Shown piece by piece: positions 10,543 to 21,300 of a stretch of DNA of 64,000 nucleotides (positions are counted from its first letter, which is position 1; every line of letters starts with the position of its first letter). A program made the translations under genes and the position numbers. This stretch comes from Neurospora tetrasperma FGSC 2508 (taxonomy: Eukaryota > Ascomycota > Sordariomycetes > Sordariales > Sordariaceae). The DNA lies in NCBI RefSeq assembly GCF_000213175.1, contig NW_009799102.1, positions 2,615,763-2,679,762 of the forward strand, given 5' to 3'. The notes beneath the pieces are model-generated. The model did not search any database. It worked only from the letters and a program-made list of their open reading frames with translations, and was not told the origin of the DNA.

Positions 10543-12746
10543 ATGACATCGAGGTGTCGGCGATACCGCCAGTTACCCTTCTTGCATCGGAACTGGATTC
10601 ACGCTACCAACTACTGGGAAGATAGAATGGGCAACAAGCCCTCCACCCAGTCTCGGGTGCCTGCTCCTGAGTCCGACGTCAGGTTTACCGATCACAGTCA
10701 CAAGCCCGATCAAGACCGAGACGACACATGCCAGCATCCAGCAAAACGTCGACGCCTCAATGACAATCATGGCTTTCCCTTATACGAGGATCCAAACGGC
10801 AACACCCCACGCTGCCTGCGGATTGAGGTCCTCAAGATTATTCACAAAGATTCACCCCGCATCAAAAATGGCGTGCCTAACGGCATCGTGGCACCCAATG
10901 TGAGGGATACCGCCAACATGCGGGCGCGTTGCAAATTGAGCATCTATGGTCATAATGGGGATGAAAAGGTTCTCTTGCACGTCGACAGCCAGTTATGCGA
11001 GCTCAAGGTTTACAGGAACCCTGCCGCCGCATCCACACACATGGCTCGACTGTATGCTATCAAAGCTTTCGATATTCCAGAAGACAAAATATACATGGAG
11101 CGGGATGGTGATGATCCCGCCTTTGGCTTTGCCGATTCCTACAGTGTCCTAATCGAAATCGAGTCAGCCGGAGATCCAAACTGGCCACCCAGCAGCTTAA
11201 TGCCGGCCAAGATGGAGGATCCCTTGGTCCGTAACCTACCACCGCGCCAGTGGGCCCTTTACGCTCAGCTTCCTGATATTTTCCACACTCGCAACAGGAA
11301 GACGGCGAGGTTGAAGGCAAGGATACAACAGAGCCGAGAGACGCCTACGGATTTCGCCATGGACATTGATGTGCGCTGGCAAACGAGCATATCAAGCCAA
11401 CTAACAGGGAACCAGAAGCCCAAGGAGATCATGCCCTCTATTACAGTAATTGACCCTTGGGCCCCTAAGAAGCCCCTGTCAGAACTGCCAGTAAATGGTA
11501 CAAACGGAGTTAAGGGTATCAACGGGCATCATCATGACCCAAACACTAGTAACGAGATCAAAAAGACCGGAAATTGGGAAGTTAACAGCACTTCGCTTGC
11601 TGATACCGAAGAACTGGCCGAGGGTGACCTGACGCCCAACCGATCTAGGCGCCACAGGACTGAAGTCAATTACAACGTAAGGCAACTATGGAACACCGCC
11701 GTAGGGAAGGAGCCACGGAAACGGCGAAGAGCCGACGACGAACATCCTATACTAGACGAGCACACTGTCACCTACGTTTTGCCGCCTGAAACGCCTGGAA
11801 ACGAGGAGAAGTTGCAGGCCACCTGCAACAAGCTCTCTTGTCTAATATGCGCAGCTGAGCACGACCGCATCAGCCAGCTCCGCGCTCACTTCTCATGCCA
11901 CCCCGAATATGAGTTCAGTTTTGAGCAGAAGAAGGGCATGTACTTGGTGGCAATCCATAGGGCCCCTGGATACATATCGACTACCATGCCTCCCTTGGAA
12001 GCGAGCAAATTATTTTCCCTCGGCCTTCCTGTAAAACCCCTTGACCTCTCCAAATTTGTCAACGGCGACGACTCCTGGGTTAAATCCCGTCTCTTACCCG
12101 ATCCCAATGACTGTGAAAGGCCAAATCTCCCAGCCAGCCGAAGCCCAACCAAGGGGCCACAGCAGCAGCAACAGCAACAGCAGCGGCAGCAAAAGGAAAA
12201 ATGCCTTTCCACCACCTCCACATCCACCCGCAGCCGCGCCGCCGCCGCCGCCGTCAAACCCCAAAAGAAACCCGTCTACATACCCCACAACATCAACCGC
12301 CCCATCTACGACCCCCTCTCCAAAGTCGAACTCGCTCCCGGCTCCGAGGTCCGCTACCCGCCCCTGGACGAAGGCTGGCTGATCACCAAGCACGCCGACG
12401 CCCTGGGCGAGTTCTCGGACGTCGAGCCTCAGGAAAAGGAGTACATGATGCAGTGGGACGCCTACATCCTGCAGAAACACCTGTGCTCGGAGCAGTACCT
12501 GCCTAGAGAGTTTCGCAACTTTGTCAGGGAGAAAGCGACATGGCTGCTGGAGAAGAGGAGTCGGGCGGAGGAACTGGGGAAGCATATGGCGGTGTTATTG
12601 GCGAGGAGGTACGTGGATGATGCGACGGTGATGGCGGTGACGAAGGAGTTGAATGAGGCCAGGAAGGCCATGGCTGCTGCTGAGGGTGCGAATGGTCCTG
12701 GTGCTGGGGATGGGGGGCAGGCAAGCAAGGAATTTGAAGTACAGGA

Positions 12747-12777
<31 letters not shown>

Positions 12778-13073
12778 TCAAGTGGTAGGAAGAAGAGTGC
12801 GGCGGGAGGTTGTGCGAGGTGTGGAGAGGTGGTGCCGCAGCCGGAAATGGTGATTTGTTGCAATAAGGTGAGTTTTTCGTTTTTTCTTTTTTTGACTCTT
12901 TCTTCTCTTCCATCTAAACAGTCGGAACCCGAGTAACTGACATGAGAAAAAAAAAACAGCACTGCAAACAGCGTATCTATCACAGTCGATGCGTGCCAAA
13001 CCCGGAGGAGGCGCTCCAACTCGTCAGGAAGCGAAAGTGGAAGTGCTTCAAGTGCGAAGCAGTGGGCCATTAG
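10543..13073 (+). CDS. suz12: Polycomb repressive complex 2 subunit SUZ12, with C-terminal PHD finger (about 812 aa)
   Basis: SUZ12 is the structural subunit of PRC2, which methylates histone H3 lysine 27 in facultative heterochromatin. Exon 1 is 10543-12867. The intron at 12868-12959 has a GTGAGT donor, a GTAACTGAC branch and an AACAG acceptor. Exon 2 is 12960-13073. Residues of about 433-454 form a C2H2 finger (Cys-Leu-Ile-Cys ... His-Phe-Ser-Cys-His), as in SUZ12 proteins. Residues of about 586-705 match the VEFS box, including Gly-Glu-Phe-Ser-Asp-Val-Glu-Pro-Gln-Glu-Lys-Glu and Met-Gln-Trp-Asp-Ala-Tyr. Two polyglutamine tracts flank the box (about 541-550 and 736-745). Residues from about 756 to the end form a C4HC3 PHD-type finger split by the intron: Cys-x2-Cys, Cys-Cys, His-Cys, Tyr-His-x2-Cys, then Cys-x2-Cys. 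The start could be the ATG at 10543 or the in-frame one at 10627. I believe this is the N. crassa su(z)12 gene, from memory of the family. Confidence 0.88.
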
Positions 13074-14438
13074 AAGTGGCAGCAGCCCAAAGTTGAAGCC
13101 AAAGTTGATGATGTTAAGGTCGAAGTGGGAAGAAGGTGCTACAGCAAACCTTCACAAGGACTACTGCAAGGTCGATGGAGAGATACCCAGAGGTAGAAGG
13201 CAGGAAGATCGATGAAACGGGGGGTTAGGATATATGCATGTTTGCTTGTTACCTTGCATACAGCCTGGAGTTCGGTAGGTAGGGTCGAAAACAAAGAGCA
13301 TACATACATACTGGCTAGAAGGAGGTCTTGAAACGACGAATTATTTGCTGAACTTGAGGTGCCTAGGTGTCTAGCTACCCAAAGACGGAATAAATTCCGT
13401 GCAATTTACGACCGTTCACTTGGTAGATACTTAGTTAATTAGTTGCATTAAGTGCCTGAGCAACCTAGTGGTAGCTATAGAATTCAAAATCAAAACTGAC
13501 AATGACTGAAGCGGAAAGTACGGTAACTCTGATAGGTATATGCTCAAGATGCCACGATCCTCACTTCACTGAATTCGTTACAAAATGCACAACAACATCA
13601 CCGGTCACCTCTCAGCTGTTTTTAGTCCAGATTGTTCGTACGGCTATAAATAAAGTTGATGAGGACAGTTGGTACCTACCCAGTTCACAAAAAAATTAGG
13701 AAGACCACCTACCTACCTACTTACACAGATGCCACATTTTGCGGATATATGGTCCAAATAACAGCCATCTAGAGGTATCAATAGCTTTACTTGCTCCGGC
13801 ATACTAACGAAAATCAACAATACAGTATGGCGAGAGTGACGAGCGATATGGAACCTACCTACTGTTGAAAACGAGCAGATCGGACTATATCACTGGGTGC
13901 TAAATCCACTCGCCCAAGTTGCTACTGTTGATGACATAGCCGCGAGTTGCGGTTGTCTCGCCTCTTAATGTGTTCAACACGGGAAGCACCAGGAGGCCAA
14001 TCCATCGTTCTTGTTCATACTGTTGTGTTCACGTTCAATATGAAAGGAATCTTGTTGTTTAGGTAGTTATCACTTTTATAGCAGACAGACGGGCAGTCAT
14101 AATGTCACGCTGGAGAGAACAAAAACACTTTCTATTCCATTCCATAATCCCATTCCAATCTATGAGAAAGACCCAAATAAGCCCTATGAACAATGAATGC
14201 GAAACAGATAAGAAAGTCCACCATGTATGTACTATGCCGGTGAACCTAGAGGTATATACCATCAGCCATAGATAGCCATGACATGCATATCATACCATTT
14301 CCACCAAAAAACAACTTGAAAGCTGTGAAAGCTGACAACTAAACTACCTACTATACTACAAGTAACGTAGTAACCCAAACTCCGCAAAGATATCACACTA
14401 TACTATACAATCCATCACCACTTCCTCCAGCCTCTGAT
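13074..14438. other. Convergent 3' intergenic region
   Basis: This separates the 3' end of SUZ12 from the 3' end of the leftward AAA ATPase gene. It is rich in ACCTAC/GTAGGT-type words common in Neurospora non-coding DNA (for example 13704-13725). No coding or RNA gene was seen. Confidence 0.5.
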
Positions 14439-17400
14439 CTAAACAGCAACCTTCACCCCTTTCTTTCCCTCCTCCTCCTCATCAACAACTACCTTTCTTA
14501 CCCTTGCCTCCTCCGTTCCGCCCCTTCCCGTACCCGCCACTTCAAACCCAATCCCCCTCCTTGCCTTCCTTCTCGCCGCCTTGCCCCCGGCATCCCCATA
14601 CTGCTCATCAAACTTGCGAATGGCCTTCAAGCTCTCCATATCCTCGCTGATACTCGCACTAATCTCCCGCATACCCTTTTCAAAGTGTTTCCTCGTCAGG
14701 ACTCTCCGTTCCGGGAACTCGTACGCGGCGGAGGGGCGGCCTTCCTTTTCCTTCTCCTCCGAATGCGCCGCCGCCGCATCATGCGCTTCCTTGGCTCTAC
14801 ACTCCTCCCTTACTGCCTCCATCGCAGCCGAGACACACAAGTTCTTGAGGTCCGAGCCAGAGTAGAGATCAGTTTCCTTTGCTAGCGCGTCCAAGTCTAC
14901 GTCGGGAGCAAGTTGTTCCTCGCGAAGCATCACTTTGAGAATCTTGGCGCGCTCAGCTACAAGCGGCAAGTCGACGAGGATCTTCCGCGGAAGACGACGG
15001 AGCACGGCCTCGTCGAGATCAAAGGGCCGGTTGGTGGCGACCATGATGAAGGCGCGCATGTCGGAGAGGCCGTCCCACTCGCGCAAGAACTGCGTGATGG
15101 TTTCGCGGTGGGCGGTGCGGCCGGGGTTGTTGTGGCGGGCGCCGAGGAGCGCGTCGGCCTCGTCGAGGAAGATCACCATGGGCGAGAGCTTGCGGGCCAA
15201 GGAGAAGAGGGCGCGCACGTTCTTCTCGGATTGGCCGAGCCACATGTCGTTGATGGAGGCGGCGGAGACCTCGAGCATGTTGGCGCCGGATTCTTTGGCG
15301 ACTGCTTTTGCTAATAAGGTCTTGCCGGTTCCGGGGGGCCCGTAGAGCAGGCAGCCGGGGATGCGCTCGGTTTTGAGCACGCCGTAGGCAAAGGCGTCGG
15401 GACGTTGGAGGGAGAGGGAGGTGAGACCGATGAGAGACTCTTTGGTCTCGGCGGGGACGATGATGTCGTCAAAGGTGGTGTGGATGTCCTTGGCGTTCAC
15501 GAGACCGGCCAGAAGCTTCTTCTCATGCTGGTCGTAGTCCTTGTTGTCGCTGGCGGTTTGGCTTTGGCTGGCCCACGAGGAAGAAAAGCCCGAGGTGGGT
15601 GAGTCGCCACCCTCTGGCATGTGTTGGTCAAATATGTTGCTTGCGCCACCCTTTTGACGGAAGAGTGGGGAGAAGTAAGGAGGACGGATGCCCGAGTAGA
15701 TGCCCTTCCAGTGGTTGTCGCGATCGCTCATGAAGGCGAGTGCGTACTTGAGGTGGCCGAGACCGTACTTCTTGGGAGGCGGTGATCGACTGCCCAGCAA
15801 GAGGGAGGTTAAGCGGTACACCCATTGGGCGTCAAACACATGTTTCGACAAGGTTTGGAACAGATCGGTGTATCTTTCGTCTACAAGGACCTGGTCATCT
15901 TCAAACTTGATTTGCGCATCAAAGTCAATAGCGGCTGGGGTGGGCAGTCTTGCTTCCAGCATGCTCTTGATGTTGTTGATGTTGTCGTAGAGGTTGTCCT
16001 TCCTGTCCATCCACTCGGTAGACGGGGAAGCGTGGAAGGGGATGATGTGATGGCCCTCACGGCCGAGCTCGACCAGCTGATTGCGCCAGTGCTGCGACTT
16101 GTCCATGTCACTAGATGAAGAGCCTACCAGCACAATCTTCTTTCCGTCGTGCGCCGCCTCCTCGAAATGCCAGTCATGGACAATGTCTCGTAACCTGGTA
16201 ATCAAACTTTCTTGCAGTTCACTGAGTTCTACATAGTCGTGCAGATGGATGATCAGATCACGCTTCTCATATGTACCCGTCTGGGCAAACCGCTTGGCAT
16301 CAGCCGCCCTCACGATCGCCTTGAGCGTATTTTGTATCTTGAGTCCTTCCCAGCGTGGGTCGACAGAACGCGAGCTTCCAAAGTCCTTGCCGGAGCTGAG
16401 GAGGGACCGCAGCTTGGACGGCATCGACACATGCAGGACACCCACATCGCCATCCGAGTCAGCATCATCCCGGTTAACCAGTCTTCCGTTCATCTCGGAA
16501 GCGGCGTATCCCAACATGGAAACCGAGCCCCGAGCGTGATGGATGTTCTGCTGTAACTGGGTTCCCAGAAGTCGGGCCAAGCTAAACGCATCCAGGTGTA
16601 TTACGTCCGCCTTGAGGTCAGTGGCAATGTCATCAATGACATGGTTGGCGACACTACGACCCCTGCGGTTCACCACCGAGAGAACTGTCGTGAGCCGGTG
16701 GTAGTCTGGCGGCTTAGTACCGTGCGGCACGTCCGCGACCAGCTCGGCACGTATAGCGGCCAGAAGCTCCATGCAGACTGGATACTCGGGATCCGGCCTG
16801 CTGGCCAAAGGGCTGCCGTGTAGCGCGCCAGAGCCAGGTTGGGCTTCGCATCGAAGATTTGCCAGCCAGCGCTGGGCCTCTCCGGACAGCGGCTTATCCG
16901 ACCACCACAACAACCGAACAATGTCATCCTCCCTGGAAGAGTGGTGCTTGCGCAGCAACTCGATATGCTCCGGGTTCGCGCCCGTCTGGTGGACGATAGC
17001 CAGCGCCTGTAGGAACGCGGTGCTGTGTGCCGCATGTGCTTTCTTAAGCAGCTGGCTAGAGGACTCGGGTAGTTGCTCAAAGGCAGCTTCGCGCTCCTCC
17101 TCGGGCAGCCGTACCAACTCGTCCAACATGCTTGTCCACATCTTGACGTCCTCCTCTGTCACCTGGACCTTGGCGAACTTCTTCTCCAGCAGCTCCAGCA
17201 CGGCCTCGCGGTCGACGTCTTCGAGCGGGAACAGCAAGGTCTGGGGTGCGCCGATGGGTCGCGCTTCGTACAGCGACACGTTGTGGTCGATGAACCATGG
17301 GTCTAGCTTCACCCAGGGCGTGCTTGGGGTGCTGCTGGCTTGTGGGGCGACATTGTTCTCGATGTTGACGGCGCCCATCCTGCCGGGCCGATGACGTCCC

Positions 17401-17765
17401 CGGGTTCCCTTGAGCGTGAGAGCTTCCTTGTAGGCATCGGCGGCCGCCTTTGATTCTGCATCCTTCTTGTCGGCAGAAGCTTCCTCCTGGCTAGACGAAG
17501 TGGTGGTCGTGGTAGAAGCTGGCTTGTCATGTGTTGTTTTATCTTCGTCTTCGGGCTTCTTATGATCGGCAGGGTTCGAGTTCGAGTCGGGGTCGTTTTT
17601 GAGGGAGGCGGCAGAGGTACGGAAACCTCTCAGGGACTGGTGGCCGGCATGCTGGCGACGGGATAGGGAGCCGGAAGCGGAAGCGGCAACGGAGACGGCG
17701 CGGGGCAGTCGGCGACAACATGAGGATTGCGCCGACAGCAGGGCTCGAGCCCCGGCAACAGGCAT
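14439..17765 (-). CDS. Mitochondrial AAA ATPase, Msp1/ATAD1-like (1108 aa)
   Basis: This is a large mitochondrial AAA+ ATPase. The first 55 residues are rich in Arg, Ser and Ala with almost no acidic residues and contain Phe-Arg-Thr-Ser-Ala-Ala, a typical matrix-targeting and cleavage region. The long middle part (about 60-770) is not recognised. One AAA module follows: Walker A Gly-Pro-Pro-Gly-Thr-Gly-Lys-Thr at about 807, Walker B Met-Val-Ile-Phe-Leu-Asp-Glu-Ala-Asp at about 861, sensor Ala-Thr-Asn-Arg-Pro and arginine fingers Leu-Arg-Arg-Leu-Pro-Arg at about 913-930, and a Gly-Ser-Asp-Leu-Lys-Asn-Leu helix. The Leu-Tyr-Gly-Pro-Pro-Gly-Thr-Gly context and Arg-Arg-Leu-Pro match the Msp1/ATAD1 class, which extracts misplaced membrane proteins. 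The N-terminal half is far longer than in Msp1, so the substrate may differ. The C-terminus is basic. No intron is needed. Confidence 0.85.
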   Translation of the reverse strand: MPVAGARALLSAQSSCCRRLPRAVSVAASASGSLSRRQHAGHQSLRGFRTSAASLKNDPDSNSNPADHKKPEDEDKTTHDKPASTTTTTSSSQEEASADKKDAESKAAADAYKEALTLKGTRGRHRPGRMGAVNIENNVAPQASSTPSTPWVKLDPWFIDHNVSLYEARPIGAPQTLLFPLEDVDREAVLELLEKKFAKVQVTEEDVKMWTSMLDELVRLPEEEREAAFEQLPESSSQLLKKAHAAHSTAFLQALAIVHQTGANPEHIELLRKHHSSREDDIVRLLWWSDKPLSGEAQRWLANLRCEAQPGSGALHGSPLASRPDPEYPVCMELLAAIRAELVADVPHGTKPPDYHRLTTVLSVVNRRGRSVANHVIDDIATDLKADVIHLDAFSLARLLGTQLQQNIHHARGSVSMLGYAASEMNGRLVNRDDADSDGDVGVLHVSMPSKLRSLLSSGKDFGSSRSVDPRWEGLKIQNTLKAIVRAADAKRFAQTGTYEKRDLIIHLHDYVELSELQESLITRLRDIVHDWHFEEAAHDGKKIVLVGSSSSDMDKSQHWRNQLVELGREGHHIIPFHASPSTEWMDRKDNLYDNINNIKSMLEARLPTPAAIDFDAQIKFEDDQVLVDERYTDLFQTLSKHVFDAQWVYRLTSLLLGSRSPPPKKYGLGHLKYALAFMSDRDNHWKGIYSGIRPPYFSPLFRQKGGASNIFDQHMPEGGDSPTSGFSSSWASQSQTASDNKDYDQHEKKLLAGLVNAKDIHTTFDDIIVPAETKESLIGLTSLSLQRPDAFAYGVLKTERIPGCLLYGPPGTGKTLLAKAVAKESGANMLEVSAASINDMWLGQSEKNVRALFSLARKLSPMVIFLDEADALLGARHNNPGRTAHRETITQFLREWDGLSDMRAFIMVATNRPFDLDEAVLRRLPRKILVDLPLVAERAKILKVMLREEQLAPDVDLDALAKETDLYSGSDLKNLCVSAAMEAVREECRAKEAHDAAAAHSEEKEKEGRPSAAYEFPERRVLTRKHFEKGMREISASISEDMESLKAIRKFDEQYGDAGGKAARRKARRGIGFEVAGTGRGGTEEARVRKVVVDEEEEGKKGVKVAV

Positions 17766-18335
17766 TGGGACGTATCAGTTGGGGTAGTTGGCGACTCTCA
17801 TAGGTGTAAATGTGTGTCGAGACGCGTGTTGCAGTTGAAATACATGTGATTGCGTCACCAGGCAGTGGAAGTGGAGGGTAAGTAGAAGGCGGTTGAAGGT
17901 TGACGGGGAGCTTATCGTGGATTGTGGTGGTGGGATGGTGAATAGGTGCTTCTAGTGCTTCCGCTTCCATCTGGAGCTGGTGTTGCCGTGTACGTGATGT
18001 GTAATAGAGGATTTCCACGCCTGTTATCAATTGCCTGCCGGCAAAATGTCCTGTTAGTCAGCCACTGTCCCCGCTAAAGTCCACTGAAGAATCCCTGGCA
18101 GCCGCCTGTCAGAACATCACCATGGACCGACATATCACGACTCCCGTCTTAACAGCATGGTTTTCGAATCTGGAGATGAGAATTTTTAGTTTATGATTCT
18201 TCTAGTACCTTTTCACTATCCAATTGTCGCTTGATGCCAGCATATCCGTGTTCTCCATTGCGAATCCATCTCATAGACAGTCCACGCGAATGGTTTTTGG
18301 AGCCGTCATGACAACCTCAACGCCCTTTGTCTAGA
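17766..18335. other. Intergenic region upstream of the AAA ATPase
   Basis: This is about 570 bp between the 3' end of the MMS22 gene and the start of the AAA ATPase gene, both leftward. It probably contains the ATPase promoter. No TATA box or other recognised site was found. Confidence 0.5.
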
Positions 18336-21300
18336 CTAAAACATAAACATTTCGTCATCCCACAATCTCCTTCTCTCCATCCGGTAACCACGTCTATCAT
18401 CAGAGCCTTCACCCAGCCTCCATTCCCCAAGCCGGGCATACAGATCCCACAGCAGCTCCTCTCTGTCCCTAACTGTGTAGCCCGTCCCCTGGCTTCTAGC
18501 AGGAGTGGCACCAGTGGTAGACTGCGTGCTTGATGATAAACGCTGCTGCTGCCCAGGAACTCTCGTGGAACCACCGGCAGCAGTGAACCGTGTAGTGACC
18601 CGACCATCGGATATCATCCAGTTGTTCGACATATCTTTGACGATAGCAGTGACATGGCCCTGCATACGTGGATTGACCCTCGCCTGCTGGGAGGAAGGTG
18701 TAGGAGGTAGTCCCTCCAAAAGACATTCGACTCGAATAAATCCGGTCAAGGCCTCCACACCAGGGCGTTCTGCAACATCAGCCCAATCCTCCGTTTCCGA
18801 GAAAAGGAACCGTCGGATACACGCCCTCGCTCCATCAAACAACTTGGATACCACCTCCACCATGTCCACCAACACCTTCACCTTCTCCTCTCTTTGTGCC
18901 GTCTGTTCCTTCTTCTTGTTACTCCCAAGAGTAATCACCGCCGGGATGATACTCGGTTGCAAAGCGACACACAACCCCACCAGTTGATTCAACAGCGCCA
19001 AATCCCTCCTCTTCACCTCCTCCGTTCCCCTCTCTCTCTTCCTCCACATCTCCTCACACCACCACACCACGCTCCTCAACACCTCAACGACATGCACCTC
19101 CACATCCTCCCCCCTCAACTCCCTCGGCACACAACTCCTCGTCAACACCCCGACCACCGCCCCAGCATAACACTCCAGCAAGACCGACCCAAACTCGCCC
19201 TCTCCATCTTGTTCATCTACCCTGCCCGCAACCTGCACAACAACAGGCAGCATCACCTCCAGCATGAACGTCATGAACTCCTTCCCGCCCGTCACTTTAT
19301 CATCCCCCAATGCCCGCTCCAGGATTCCTCTCTCCTCCTTCAGCCCATCGTTAGCCAGCGCCACTTTGAAGTTGTTGAACAAGTACCAAAACAGCTGCGA
19401 CGCCGCAGGCACGTCCTTCTCCGACAGGCGGACGCCGTAGGCCATGATCCCCGCCGTGTGTAGTTGTGGGTCTTGCAAGGGTGGGGAGTACGAGTCGGAG
19501 GGAGTGAGGAAGAAGGAGTCGACGACGACGATGCCGACGCCGTGCGATTTGATGAGCGAGATGAGCCCGTGAGTGAAAGCCATGTAGTCTTTGTGTTCTT
19601 CTGTGGAGGAGGCTGTGGGGTCTGAGAGGGCGAGGGAGCGGAGGAGAAAAAGGTCTTTCCTGATGTTGGTCATGGCTAGTTGGAGCGTGTGGGAGAATTC
19701 TTCTCTTTGGCGGCGGATAGACTGGGCGGATGATGATCCTGCTGTAGATGCCGATGAAGTGGCGCATGGCGCGGGTGTAGTCGCTCCGCCGCGGAGAGCC
19801 TTACGCATATAGTGGATCGCGCGGGAGAAGAGATCTAAATGGATGTTGTAGTCTGGTGTCATGCCGGCTGAGACGTCTGCCTCTGCGAGAAAAGGGAGGC
19901 CGCGCTGCTGAAGGACTTCGGCTAGGTAGGTCTCATAGCCGAGGAAGCGCATGGGCTTGATGATGCACTGGACCCAGAGGGAGAGGATGTTCGTTTCAAT
20001 GTCTTTAAAGTCGAAGACGTTCTTATTGACAAGTGTGGCGATGAAGAGGGGGAGCCATCTCCTCTCTGGACCGCTCATGTTTTTGGGGATGTCGGGGAAG
20101 AGCCCATATTTACCGGGTTGGAAATAGGGCAACACCTGGGTGACTCGCTCCTGGATGAATCGGGCAGCTAGTTTGGCAGCCAGCGTCACCGTCTTCTCGG
20201 TACATGCGACCTGCTCGGTTTGCCTACCAAAGGTTGTGAATGCCTTGAGTGGCAAGGCAAGTAATTCCCTAGCCATCCAAAAGAACTCTTTAGTGAGCTT
20301 CTCCTGAAGCAGCAAAATGGCATCCTCCAACTGACGCGGGTCAATATCCGCACTGGACTCATTGCTCGAGTACTGCTCCTCGGAAGACTTTTCAATCCAG
20401 CCCAGGAAGTGCGCGTGAGTATCGAGTGCCACATTGAGAATACCCCAATCAAATCCCGGAGAGCCAAAGTGCAGGGTAGTACACATCTTTTGCAGCTGGG
20501 TGACGTTTAGCGTGTAGATGGCTGCCTCAAGAGTCTTTGCCTGCTTGAGCACATCCAGAGATGCTCTGGCTGAGGTGTGAAGAATGTCCAGGGCCGTCGC
20601 TTTATTTTTGGTAATCAGTTCTTCCCGCCATGCTGCATCAATACTCCGCATATTCTCCGCAGACAGCGCCCTGAACTGCTGCTCGATATCGGACTCCGCA
20701 GACATATACTGGTCTAGGATCTGGTTGAACACGTTGTTCCTCCATGTGATAAACGGCCTGAACGCAGCGCCACCCTCTCCATTAGCTACGACGAGGCGAG
20801 CGAGCTGACTCCAGGCTCGGATATTGATCAAGCAAGCCTCCTTGTGAGCATTGCTAGGGGTTATTAGTCGCTCGATCAGGTCAACGCGCGGCCTAAGATC
20901 CGGCGGGGCAGCCCAGTACAGCGTGCAGAGGAGATCATGATGGTTTCTCAAGGCTGCAAGATCACGTTCATGTATTGTGTCCTCTTTGAGGTATTGTCGG
21001 TCATGGTTGGGAAGTGTCCTTGTGACAAGGTTTCGGATATCCTTTGTCCGCCCAAGTTGCCTTAGGTGTTGAATGGCGAGAGCCAACAGTTTAATGAAGA
21101 TGTGGAAGCAACGGTCTTCGGGCTCAATGGCCAGAGAAGGATTGTTAGCGAGCTCTTCCAGGAAGCGGGGAGACTTGTAGACCTGTTCATTCCTCAGATG
21201 GCAGAGATTTTGCGAGCCGAAAAAATCAAAGATGGTACCGATAATTCCAGTACATCTGCGCCAACCCCATTGTTGAACCAGGAAGTAGCAGCGGCCGATC

